Assembly (NCBI GenBank): GCA_002007465.1
Contig: LNAC01000163.1
Span: forward strand, 1,510,896 to 1,574,895
Reading direction: 5' to 3'
Source: Ailurus styani
Taxonomy: Eukaryota; Chordata; Mammalia; Carnivora; Ailuridae
Length of the DNA: 64,000 nucleotides
Shown here: positions 11,190 to 20,124 of the stretch, piece by piece
Layout: every line of letters starts with the position of its first letter
Position numbering within the stretch: the stretch's first letter is position 1
Notes under the pieces: model-generated
The model's input: the letters and a program-made list of their open reading frames with translations, nothing else
Told to the model about the DNA's origin: nothing
The model's database searches: none
Program-made: the position numbers and the translations under genes

Positions 11190-11559
11190 ATGTCCAGGAG
11201 TGAAGTGCGATCTAGAGGAACGTTCCTAAGGCGCCCAGCGTTAAGATTGGGTGCGGTAGGGATTTGGGGCGGAAGTGGTGTCGGCTATTATTTTTATTAT
11301 GGGCAAAACCAATTCCCTCCAGCCGAGAACGCGCTTGCAAGGCCAGCTGGGGCTGTGCAAAGCGCAGAGACCTCATCCTTCCAGCATTTCCATTTCCTTA
11401 GCCCTGAGCCTGCTTTTCCCTTTCTGCCCATCAGTCGGCGCTTTCTGCCGTCCCTTTTTCCCCCTCAAGCTGGTTTTGGGGGCTGCGGTCGCTCCGCAGC
11501 TCGCAGGTCACATGGCCTGCCGGAGCGAGGGGACCCGGCGCGGGAGCTGCGCCGCGGGA

Positions 11560-12225
11560 GGAGGTGAGGCTCCGGCGCGCACCCGAACCGCGCGGCGCCC
11601 GTTCCGCCGGGGCCTCCGGGCTGGGCGATGGCTCCTCCGTGGCGATGAGCCAGCCCGCCGGGGCGACACCAGAGGCGGCCCTCGGCGTGCGCAGAGGACG
11701 GAGCTGACACCCCCCACCGGGTAGGTTTTCCCTGCGTGCGATCTGCCCAGCGCCTCTGGCATCGCGGCCGGAGCGCAGGGACGAGGATTACCCCCGCCGC
11801 CGCTGGCGAGGGGAGAGCCCGGCGGGTGCTGGCGCAGCTCCGGAGGGCCTGCGCCCCCGGCCGTGCGCCCCGGCCAGGCGAGCTTCGCCGCGGCCCGGCC
11901 CGGNNNNNNNNNNNNNNNNNNNNNNNNNNNNNNNNNNNNNNNNNNNNNNNNNNNNNNNNNNNNNNNNNNNNNNNNNNNNNNNNNNNNNNNNNNNNNNNNN
12001 NNNNNNNNNNNNNNNNNNNGCTTCGCCGCGGCCCGGCCCGGGGCGCCGGCCGCTTCCTGCCGGAGGACCGCGGGGACCCCAGCAAGGCGTCCCCCGCGCG
12101 GCCGGGGCCGGTGTCAGGGCAGGGATGAATGAGTGTCGCGGCGAGGGCGTCTCTGCGCCCTTCGGCGGCTTGGGCTGCGCCGCGAGGCCGACAGGACGGC
12201 GCAAGCCGGGCGCTCGCGAGCCCAG
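11560..12225 (+). other. PGAP4: Candidate non-coding first exon of PGAP4
   Basis: CCCAG/GTAAGA at 12223-12231 is a near-consensus donor in the island. The only strong coding exon downstream starts right after an acceptor at 30067, so a 5' UTR exon here fits. The 5' end (transcription start) cannot be read from sequence and is only a placeholder. A weaker donor-like site (CGG/GTAGGT, about 11720) is an alternative. Part of the exon falls in the N gap. Confidence 0.4.
11904..12019. other. Assembly gap (116 N)
   Basis: Run of N inside the CpG island. The 22 bases just before it (11882-11903) are repeated exactly just after it (12020-12041). Confidence 0.99.
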
Positions 12226-12765
12226 GTAAGACCCTGCTCCTAGCCGGCCGGGCCGGGCCGCACAGCCCAAGGGCGCGTCGCCTAATGGCCGCCCGCACGC
12301 GGCGAGGGTCCCTCGCGCGTCCGCCCCGCGGGCCAGCCGGGCTCGCCAAAGCGCTGCTGCGGCGTGGGGGTTTCTGCGGGCGACCTCGCAGCCCGGAGAC
12401 CGCGGAAGCCGGCGCGGCGATCGGAACCGTTAGCCTCGACCGCCGGGCGGGGAAACTGAGGCCCGAGCGCGGCGGGGACTGCCCAAGGTCAGCTGCATAC
12501 GCTAGATCCGGGACTGTGGCCTTCCGCCCCCGTCCTCTTTCCGCGAGGAGGGGTGGGGACCACCCCCGCTAGTCATATCCTCCTCCGGGCCTCCGGGCGG
12601 GGGCGTTGCCGGTGCCGCACTGCGCCCGAAGTGCCCAGGGCCGAGAGCTCCTGCAGGGTGGGTGTGACCCCGGCATCCCCGGCCGTTCCGGTGCTGCACC
12701 CGGGAGAAGCGCAGGGCGGCTCCAATGATGATCTCACTGTGCGGCCCTTTAGCAAAACCTGCAGG

Positions 12766-12777
12766 GGTGTGTGTGTG

Positions 12778-12818
<41 letters not shown>

Positions 12819-12827
12819 CGTGTGTGT
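12766..12827 (+). repeat. (TG)n-(CG)n-(TG)n alternating tract
   Basis: Alternating TG with a perfect (CG)5 block at 12811-12820, at the 3' edge of the CpG island. Alternating purine-pyrimidine DNA of this kind can adopt the Z form. Confidence 0.97.
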
Positions 12828-12840
12828 TTCCCCAGGACAA

Positions 12841-13261
12841 CTGAACCTGGTAAGGGAATAGCTTTTTTTAGGGGTGCATTGCTAGAGTGCGCAAAGTACT
12901 AGGTACTTTGGGAGATGACAAGAGAAAACTACAGGTGTCTAACACCTAGCATTATTAAAATTATTAGAATTTTTTGAAGGATTAGCGTATTACAAAGCAT
13001 TTACGAAACAGAAAAATGTAAAGGAGAAAATGAAGATAACTTAAAACTTCATCTACATTGTTGAGATTTGCTGGATATCTTCTTAAAGCTTTCTCTGCAT
13101 ACAAACATCAAAACCAGTAAGGTGGACAAAAATAGGGTCTTGCTTTTATTTGCACGTCTGATTGCCCAGGGGGCACCAATACCTTTTCCTCTGTCTACTG
13201 GCCTTTTGCATTTGCAGGGGTGAACTGCCTTATTTCTTTTGCCCCGCCCCCTTTTAAAAGT
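12841..13261. other. Intronic AT-rich interval
   Basis: No gene signature. Unique or highly diverged. Confidence 0.45.
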
Positions 13262-13344
13262 AGTTTCTGTGCCCAGTGTGGGGCTGTCACAACCCTAAGA
13301 TCACCAGTTGCACACTCCACTGTCTGAGCCAACCAGGCGCCCCT
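13262..13344 (-). mobile_element. Can-SINE-related fragment, old
   Basis: 'tgcccagtgtggggctgtca ... ccaaccaggcgcccct' is the antisense head half of an old short Can-SINE type, like the copies at 28473 and 35245. Confidence 0.75.
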
Positions 13345-13360
13345 CTTTTGCCCCCTTTTC

Positions 13361-13562
13361 TTTTTTTTTTTTTAAAGATTTTATTTCTTTATTTCACAGA
13401 GGGAGAGAGATCACAAGGAGGCAGAGAGGCAGGCAGACAGAGAGAGGGGGAAGCAGGCTCCCCGCTGAGCAGGGAGCCTGATGCGGGCCTCGATCCCAGG
13501 ACCCTGAGATCATGACCTGGGCCGAAAGCAGAGGCTTTAACCCACTGAGCCACCCAGGCGCC
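13361..13562 (-). mobile_element. Can-SINE, antisense
   Basis: Perfect 16-bp TSD CTTTTGCCCCCTTTTC at 13345-13360 and 13563-13578. It inserted right beside the older fragment at 13262. Confidence 0.97.
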
Positions 13563-13739
13563 CTTTTGCCCCCTTTTCAATGGAATGCCTTTCTGTTCCT
13601 GATTTTTTAAGCACTTTTTATGTATTAGGCATTAAAGAAGTAATTCTGTCATTTATACTGCATAGTCTTTCCCAATCTGCTTGATGGTTTTGTCAGTTTC
13701 TCATCTTTGACCCTATACAAATTTAACTTTTTCTTTTAG

Positions 13740-13855
13740 TCATTTTCTAAATTAATATATAATGTATTATTTGTTTCAGGGGTAGAGGTCTGTGATTCAT
13801 CAGCCATACACAATTCACAGCGCTAACCATTGCACATATCCTCCCCAATCAATGT
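13740..13855 (-). mobile_element. L1 3' end fragment
   Basis: 'ggtctgtgattcatcagcca' and 'cacaattcacagcgctaacc' match the antisense extreme 3' UTR of carnivore L1. It is heavily 5' truncated. Confidence 0.7.
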
Positions 13856-14089
13856 TTTTGGTTTTTTTTTAATGGTTTCTGCTTGCAGACCTTGCTGAGA
13901 AGGGGCTTGCCTAAACTTTTAGGCCTTTCCTAAAATATATAAATACTCTTCTGTATTTTCTTCAGGTACCTTTAAGCTTTTGTTTGAAAGTTCTAATGTG
14001 AAATTTATTCTACCTTAAGTTATAAAGTGGAGAGCTAATTTACTTTTTCTGAAGAGTTAGCCGGTTGCCGCAAAGCTGTTAAGTCCATT

Positions 14090-14512
14090 TTTCATCTCTG
14101 ATTTAAATTGCTTCAATTATGATGGATTAAGTTATTACATGTTTGTATCCGTGTGGATCTTCGCTTCTGTCTATTTATCAGCATACTTTGATGCTGGTGC
14201 CATATTATTTTAATTACTGCAGTTTTATAGTAGATTTAAGATCTGGTTAGGCAGGGGCGCCTGGGTGGCTCAGTGGGTTAAGCCTCTGCCTTTGCTCAGG
14301 TCACGATCTCAGGGTCCTGGGATCAAGCCCCCACATTCGACTCTGCTCAGCAGGGAGCCTGCTTCCTCCTCTCCCTCTGCCTGCCTCTCTGCCTACTTGT
14401 GATCTCTCTCTCTCTGTCAAATAAATAAATAAAATCTTTTTTAAAAAATCTGGTTAGGCAGATTCTCTCTTACTGCCCTTGTATTATCATTTTTCTGGCT
14501 CTTAGAAAAATC
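14090..14512 (-). mobile_element. L1 ORF2 fragment, split by SINE
   Basis: 'gatgctggtgccatattatt' and 'attactgcagttttatagta' are antisense L1 ORF2 (reverse transcriptase region) of an older subfamily. A Can-SINE interrupts it at 14254. Confidence 0.65.
14254..14447 (+). mobile_element. Can-SINE, sense
   Basis: TSD ATCTGGTTAGGCA at 14241-14253 and 14448-14460. Confidence 0.96.
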
Positions 14513-14514
14513 AA

Positions 14515-14602
14515 TTTTTTGACATATAGTTTACATGCAATAAAACACACCATTTAAATGTATACTTTGATGAATTTTATGAAATGTAACCACCATCACA
14601 AT
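14515..14602 (-). mobile_element. L1 3' UTR piece joined to U6
   Basis: Read on the minus strand this gives an L1 3' end: 'attcatcaaagtatacattt', 'ttattgcatgtaaac', then an A-run at 14521-14515. It starts exactly at the oligo-T end of the U6 copy at 14603, with no spacer. Confidence 0.6.
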
Positions 14603-14707
14603 AAAAAATTATGAAGCACTACATAAAATTGATGTCATCTTTACCCAGGGCCATGCTAATCTTTGATACAGCCTCCCAATTTTAGTATATGTGCCAGCAA
14701 AGTGAAC
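14603..14707 (-). pseudogene. U6 snRNA pseudogene, nearly full length
   Basis: Minus-strand reading begins near the U6 5' end (diverged GTTCACTTTGCTGGCAC), then ATATACTAAAATTGG, AGATTAGCATGGCCC, a diverged ATGACATC segment, and TTCAT with an oligo-T end. It spans the whole snRNA length but has substitutions and small deletions, including in the region after AAAATTGG. No U6 promoter (TATA plus proximal element) is evident upstream on the minus strand. It is therefore a retropseudogene and not a functional spliceosomal RNA gene. Confidence 0.88.
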
Positions 14708-14979
14708 ATTTCCTAATAGTTTTTATTAGTACTAATTCCAGAAAATCTTTAGAATACTTTGGTCAAGTTAACTAACCTCTCCCTCCCTGTGCCACCAAAA
14801 GAAACAGACAAAATCTTGTTCGGATTTCTATTGGATTTTGATAACAAGGGTCCTTAGAGTATAGGGCCCTGGATGTCAAGTTCACCATCCCAATGCCCGG
14901 CACAAGACTCAGTATTTGTTGAATGAACGTTTAATAATTATCATAAAAATAAAACACACTCTTTACAAAAGTGTTGAAA
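14708..14979. other. Intronic interval
   Basis: Nothing recognised, apart from a MIR-like scrap ('caagactcagtatttgttga') near 14905. Confidence 0.4.
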
Positions 14980-15166
14980 GGGGACGCCTCGGTGGCTCAG
15001 TTAGTTAAGGATATGCCTTGGCTCAGGTCGTGATCTCAAGGTCCTGGGATAAAGGCCCATGTTGGGCTCCCCACTGAGCAGGAAGTCTGCTTCTCCCTCT
15101 GCTCCCCCCATGCTTGTGCGTGTTTTCTCTCTCTGAAATAAATAAATAAAATATTTTTTAAAAAAA
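14980..15166 (+). mobile_element. Can-SINE, sense
   Basis: 'ggggacgcctcggtggctcag', diverged. First of three SINEs stacked at one site. The flanking GTGTTGAAAG resembles the GAGTTGA(A/G)(A/G)G seen after each following copy. Confidence 0.92.
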
Positions 15167-15173
15167 GAGTTGA

Positions 15174-15582
15174 GGGGAGCCTGGGTGGCTCAGTGGGTTA
15201 AAGCCTCTGCCTTCGGCTCAGGTCATGATCTCAGGGTCCTGGGATCGAGCCCCACATCGGGCTCTCTGCTTAGCAGGGAGCCTGCTTCCTTTTCTCTCTG
15301 CCTGCCTCTCTGCCTACTTGTGATCTCTCTCTCTGTCAAATAAATAAATAAAATCTTTATAAAAAAAAAGATTTTATTTATTTATATGACACAGAGAGCG
15401 AGATTACAAATAGGCAGAGAGGCAGGCAGAGAGAGGGGAGGAAGCAGGCTCCCTGCTGAGCAGGCAGCCCGATGCGGGCCTCGATCCCAGGACCCTGAGA
15501 TCATGACCTGAGCCGAAGGCAGAGGCTTTAACCCACTGAGCCACCCAGGCACCCAAATAAATAAAATCTTTAAAAAAAAAGA
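15174..15582 (+). mobile_element. Can-SINE, sense, interrupted in its tail
   Basis: Body 15174-15361, tail resuming at about 15556-15582 (AAATAAATAAAATCTTTAAA). The interruption is an antisense Can-SINE with a TSD made from the tail itself. Confidence 0.93.
15362..15555 (-). mobile_element. Can-SINE, antisense, inside a SINE tail
   Basis: Inserted in the A-rich tail of the sense copy. AAATAAATAAAATCTTTA on both sides is the likely TSD. The two bodies make an inverted pair with almost no spacer. Confidence 0.93.
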
Positions 15583-15744
15583 GTTGAAAGCAAAACAGGA
15601 AGTTTCCATTCCTCCATACCTTCATCTCTCTTTCACTGAATTATGCTCCATATTAAAAATAGAATGACCATACTCTGTACATTTTTCTACAATTGCATTG
15701 ACATAGTTTGCATTATTTTTTCCTTAGAGAGTTAAAATCTGCTC

Positions 15745-16072
15745 AAATTGTAACAAGTTACCATAGATTGGGTGGTGTAAACAGCAAAACCTTTCTTTCT
15801 GGTGGCTGAAAGTCTGAGGTCAGGGTGCCCTGCAGAGGGCCCTCTTCCTGGTGTAGGGATGCTACCTTCTCACTGTCTTCTCCCCGGCAGAGAGAGCGGA
15901 GAGAGGAAGCCAGTGCTCTCCCACCTCTTCTTATAAGGGCACTAATCCCAACATGAGAGTTCCACCACCAAGACCTAATTACCTTCCAAAGACCTCATAT
16001 CCACATATCATCACATTGAGGATTAGCATTTTAATACATGAATTTGGGGGGAATGCATTCAGTCCATAACAG
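15745..16072 (-). mobile_element. MLT1-like solo LTR, antisense
   Basis: Antisense MLT1 landmarks in order: 'ataaga'-like promoter remnant (cttataagggcactaatccc), 'ccaccaagacctaattacct', 'ttcagtccataacagag'. LTR only, no internal region. Confidence 0.8.
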
Positions 16073-16123
16073 AGACATAGCTAAGACTTTTAAAATGTTA
16101 GTATATTCAAAGCTTTCTCTTCC

Positions 16124-16330
16124 GGGCGCCTGGGTGGCTCAGTGGGTTAAAGCCTCTGCCTTCGGTTCGGGTCATGATCTCAGGATCCTGGGATCGAGGC
16201 CCGCATCGGGCTCCCTGCTCGGCAGGGAGCCTGCTTCCTCCTCTCTCTCTCTGCCTTCCTCTCTGCCTACTTGTGATCTCTCTCTGTGTGTCAAATAAAT
16301 AAATAAAATCTTTAAAAAAACACCAAAAAA
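16124..16330 (+). mobile_element. Can-SINE, sense
   Basis: Perfect 16-bp TSD CAAAGCTTTCTCTTCC at 16108-16123 and 16331-16346. The body carries intact 'gcccgcatcgggctccctgc', so it is young-looking. Confidence 0.97.
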
Positions 16331-16374
16331 CAAAGCTTTCTCTTCCTTTTTTTTTTTTTTCTCTTCCTTTTTAA

Positions 16375-16710
16375 TGCCTCCTTATCATCCCTTTGTATAA
16401 TTATCTAAAAATATGTTTCCTGTTGCTGGGCATTTTCTTTCCCTACAGTTCCCCCTTCTTCCTCTCCTTTTCTCCTCTTCCCTCCCCTGTCCCTCCTCCC
16501 TTGCCCCTCTATATCTTTTTCTTACTATTACAAACAAAACTGCCATGAACATTCCTTGTCCATCTTTGGTAGCAAGTGCTGGCATTTCTGTGGGATAGAT
16601 TCCTAGAAAGAATTTCTATGTCAAGGGGAATGCACATATAAAATTTCCTTCCAAAGGTTGCACCAATTTATATCAAGTGCCCATTTGTTGAACTGGGCCA
16701 CTCCCTCTTA
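16375..16710 (-). mobile_element. Old L1 3' region fragment
   Basis: 'actattacaaacaaaactgc' and 'gggatagattcctagaaaga', then 'ttgcaccaatttatatcaag', are the antisense of an old L1 3' region. Long pyrimidine runs at 16440-16515 lie within it. Confidence 0.6.
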
Positions 16711-16799
16711 AAGTAAATTGAACTAACATTATGTTAAATGTAGAGATTAATTCTGGAGAAAGAGATGTCTATCTTCTTTCATTAGTGAGGCTTTCCAGC

Positions 16800-16977
16800 T
16801 GGGAAAGTGTTATGTTTCTCTACTTACTAAAGACTTTTTAAATATCTTTCAGTAGAATTTTATAGTAATTGTGTCTATTCTGCCTATTTAAAAAATTTAT
16901 TCCTAGATTTTTTAAGCCATTTTCATGGGGATCTTTTAGTTCACTAATTAATTTGGTTATTGTCTGATTAGGTGAAG

Positions 16978-17019
<42 letters not shown>

Positions 17020-17130
17020 CTATATATTTTTAAATATTTTTACACTTATTTTTATATACAGATATTTATATTTATATTCTGAAATTCTGTTAACATTTCT
17101 AATGATTTTTAATCTGATTTTCTTGGGTTT
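16800..17130 (-). mobile_element. Old L1 ORF2 fragment
   Basis: 'atatctttcagtagaatttt ... aaatttattcctagattttt' is antisense L1 ORF2. It holds the TG repeat at 16979. Confidence 0.6.
16979..17015 (+). repeat. (TG)n microsatellite
   Basis: Uninterrupted TG run of about 37 bp. Confidence 0.98.
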
Positions 17131-17164
17131 CTAATTTCTGCGGAGACAATATTGCATATTGCAT

Positions 17165-17590
17165 ATTGGTTGAGAACATGGTTGAGAGCCTGTCTGCCTA
17201 GGTTTAAGTTTTCCCACCCCCTTAAAAGCTTTCTTAACCTTTGGTACAATTTAATTCTGTCTTTAGTTTTTTCAGGTGTAAAATGGTCTGAAATAATAGT
17301 ATTTCTCGGGCGCCTGGGTGGCTCAGTGGGTTAAGCCTCTGACTTCGGCTCAGGTCATGATCTCAGGGTCCTGGGATCGAGGCCCGCATCGGGCTCTCTG
17401 CTCTGCATGGAGCCTGCTTCCTCTTCTCTCTCTGCCTGCCTCTCTGCTTACTTGTGATCTCTCTCTCTTTCTCTGTCAAATAAATAAATAAAATCTTTAA
17501 AAAAAATAGTATTTCACAGGCTTCTTATGAGGGTTGATGAGATGCTTAGAACATTGCCTAGCACATAATACTTGCTCAGTAGACATGTAC
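17165..17590 (+). mobile_element. MIR, split by Can-SINE
   Basis: Left half 'ggttgagaacatggttgaga ... tcaggtgtaaaatggtctga' and right half 'gagggttgatgagatgctta ... ttgcctagcacataatactt' follow MIR order. Confidence 0.8.
17306..17504 (+). mobile_element. Can-SINE, sense
   Basis: TSD AATAGTATTTC on both sides, made from MIR sequence. Confidence 0.96.
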
Positions 17591-17849
17591 AAATAAGTTG
17601 ATCTCTGCACATTGTAAGGCCACGCTCTTTGATACTCCCAATTTTATCGCTGAGGAATTGAGACCCACAGAGGTTAAATGACTTGACTATGGGCATTTAT
17701 TTGCTTGACCAACAATGAGCCTCTCCTATGCATAGAGTACTATGATGAGCCTGCAAGGGATACCAAAGATAAATCAGACTGAATCCACTAACAAAGGATT
17801 TTTCAGTCCAGTGGGGCATAAATCAGGGATCATGAATAAAGCCATGGAG

Positions 17850-18040
17850 GGCAGCAGGTATTTCGGACAAAACATGGGCTTTGGAATTTCTCCTCTGTTT
17901 TAATTTCGGGCTTTCAGCTTGGTAACATTTATTTTAGTCCCATTGCTACTCAAGAGTTGCTATTTTGGTTAAATGAAATAGATGTAAAAGTCTATTACAG
18001 AACTTGGATGTGTAGTAGGAGCTTAATAAGTGGTAGCTAT
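17850..18040 (+). mobile_element. MIR
   Basis: 'catgggctttggaatttctc', 'cccattgctactcaagag' and 'tgtgtagtaggagcttaata' are diverged MIR landmarks in order. Confidence 0.5.
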
Positions 18041-18071
18041 ACATAGATACAGTCTAAAGTAGCAAGTGATA

Positions 18072-18286
18072 GGGGCGCCTGGGTGGCTCAGTCTTTAAGC
18101 CTCTGCCTTTGGCTCAGGTCATGATCCCAGAGTCCTGGGATCGAGCCCCGCATTGGGCTTCCTGCTCGGGGGGCGGGGGGAAGCCTGCTTCTCCCTCTTC
18201 CACTCCCCCTGCTTGTGTCCCCTCTCTCACTGTCTCTGTCTCTCTGTCAAATAAATAAATAAAATCTTTTTAAAAATAAGTAAAAT
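18072..18286 (+). mobile_element. Can-SINE, sense, arctoid-like type
   Basis: TSD AAAGTAGCAAGTGATA around the element. 'gtctttaagcctctgcc' head, 'ccactccccctgcttgtgtc' 3' part and a G-rich block at 18168-18180. Confidence 0.95.
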
Positions 18287-18329
18287 AAAGTAGCAAGTGA
18301 TAAATGAATGTTCTGGGGGGAAAATTTAT

Positions 18330-18600
18330 GTAAAGGGGTCAAGCACTTGAGAAACAAGAGTTTATTTCTAGTTGGGGCAGATGAGGATTGGTTTTTAAGA
18401 GGTCCCTTTTGAGCTGATTCTTGATGGTTAAGTAGCCTGTGTGAGGAGAAGCAATAAGACTGGAGAGACTGTTGAAACTGGATTGTGAAGAATCTTGGTG
18501 AAGAAATTGGACTTCATTCTATAGTCATTGGGGAATCATGAACAGTTTCACAGAAAGGAGCCCCGTGTTCAGACCTGTGGTTCAGAGCATCTGATGGATA
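18330..18600 (+). repeat. Old interspersed repeat, unassigned
   Basis: 'gaagaatcttggtgaagaaa ... ttggacttcattctatagtc' shares pattern with 26268-26440 (gggtctcgtgaaacatgata ... aatgtggattttattacc). Probably the same ancient family. Confidence 0.45.
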
Positions 18601-18629
18601 TAGTATAAAACATTACCATCATTTGCAGC

Positions 18630-18840
18630 GTCTTCTGTCTAACAAAGGGCTTTCATAGCCATTGTCTCATTTCATCCCCACAGTGCCTCCGTAAATGAAG
18701 TATTTTTTCACTTTCTTATTTGACAGAGGCAGAATAGTCTCAGATAAATGATTTCTTTACAAACGGACCTAATGAGTGAGTGTTGGGACCAGACCTGGAC
18801 CGAGGTCAGTCTGCTGCTCCTTCTGGAAGCTGGAGTCCTG
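18630..18840 (-). mobile_element. MIR, antisense
   Basis: 'gggctttcatagccattgtc', 'tcatttcatccccacagtgc', 'ttatttgacagaggcagaat' and 'tgttgggaccagacctggac' follow antisense MIR order. Confidence 0.6.
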
Positions 18841-19153
18841 GTTAGGCGCCTGTTGCTGTCAGTTGGCCAGAGGGTGATGAGGAGGAACTAGGGTGAGGGA
18901 TGAAGAAGATGGACAGGAGGGAAGAGAGGCATCAAAGAGGCTGTGCAGGTGGCGATTCTAGGCCATGGGAAGTGACTGGGTTGGGGTGAGCAGTCAGTGC
19001 GTACTGGTCTTTTGGACTCAAGGTACCTGGGAAGTGGTGTCACCATTCATGGAGGGCAGACTTGGGAAACAGTCTTCTTGACTGCTTCTCTCCTGACACT
19101 CAGCCTAGTGTACTGCCTCACGTACCCCTGGAACCCCTTCAGCTTAATTTTTA

Positions 19154-19181
19154 TTTATTTTATTTTTTTAAAGATTTATTT

Positions 19182-19226
<45 letters not shown>

Positions 19227-19369
19227 GGGGGAGAGGGAGAGAGAGAACCTCTAGCAGATTCCCCGCTGAGCGCAGAGCCAAATGTAGGGCTGGATCCCAT
19301 GACCCTGAGATCATGACCCGAGTAGAAGTCAAGAGTTGGCTGTTTCACCAACTGAGCCACCCAGGTGTC
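19154..19369 (-). mobile_element. Can-SINE, antisense
   Basis: TSD TCAG(C/T)TTAATTTTTA at 19139-19153 and 19370-19384. It contains a long (GA)n run at about 19187-19222. Confidence 0.95.
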
Positions 19370-19384
19370 CTCAGTTTAATTTTT

Positions 19385-19930
19385 AGAAGCTGTGGTAAAA
19401 TACAACTGTCATTGTCACTCCATTTATTCATTCTAGCCCTATTTCATGTTCATTTCTTGGTCTTTGTCTTTTATTGTCTTTTCTGAGCCCTCCATCCAAG
19501 ACACAGTAACAGACATAATCCAATTTAGAAAATGATTGTGTTTCAAAGTGCACCAGTTAAGTTACAGATAAGAACTCGGTAATCATTACACAGTAGAATC
19601 AGGACTGTAATGGTGTCATTGTTTCCAGACCACCTCACAGATCCCAGTCAGTCCCCAGTATCCCTGGTTGTGGTCCTGAGCTGGTGATGCCACGGGTGAC
19701 TTTGGAATTCTGGAAATAGAGTGATAATGCCACTTGGTCCTGCTTCTATCCCACCCCCATATTGGGCTGGTTCTAGAGACCTCCTTCCCTCAAACTACCA
19801 ATGCAAAATCCTGTTTCTGGGTAAGTTATCTTAAAACCAAATCAGCAAAGTGAAATAAATTATAGGAGGTCTTGAACACCACACCCCACGGAGCAGCAAT
19901 TGGTTAAATCCTTTAAGATTTTTTTTTAAT
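19385..19930. other. Intronic interval
   Basis: No gene or clear repeat recognised. Confidence 0.5.
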
Positions 19931-20124
19931 TGTTTTTTTAAAGACTTTTATTTATTTGACAGAGAGAGACACAGTGAGAGAGGGAACACACAGGGGGAGG
20001 GGAGAGAGGGAGAAGCAGGCTTCCCACTGAGCAAGGAGCCCAATGTGGGGCTCGATCCCAGAACCCTGGGATCACGACCTGAGCGGAAAGCAGACGCTTA
20101 ACGACTGAGCCACCCAGGCGCCCC
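19931..20124 (-). mobile_element. Can-SINE, antisense, arctoid-like type
   Basis: 'gagacacagtgagagaggga' and 'gcagacgcttaacgactgag' mark the older 'tcgttaagcgtctgc' type. Confidence 0.93.

Larger units (their letters stand above)
11190..12740. promoter_or_regulatory. PGAP4: CpG island, probable PGAP4 promoter
   Basis: A sharp change from AT-rich flanks to very GC- and CpG-rich sequence, densest at 11500-12560, with many GC-box-like (GGGCGG/CCGCCC) motifs and no clear TATA box. It is the nearest CpG island 5' of the PGAP4 coding exon, about 18 kb upstream, and it holds a consensus splice donor on the same strand. Long open frames on both strands (up to 294 codons, minus) are what high GC produces and run through the N gap, so I do not call them genes. 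That this is the PGAP4 promoter is inference. A divergent non-coding transcript is possible but not visible. Confidence 0.75.

Noticed and set aside
11465..12349. 294-codon minus-strand frame and several plus-strand frames in the CpG island
   Set aside because: Open because stop codons are rare at this GC content. They read through the N gap, overlap on both strands and show no domain.
14603..14707. Functional U6 snRNA gene
   Set aside because: Substitutions and deletions, and no U6-type promoter upstream on the minus strand.
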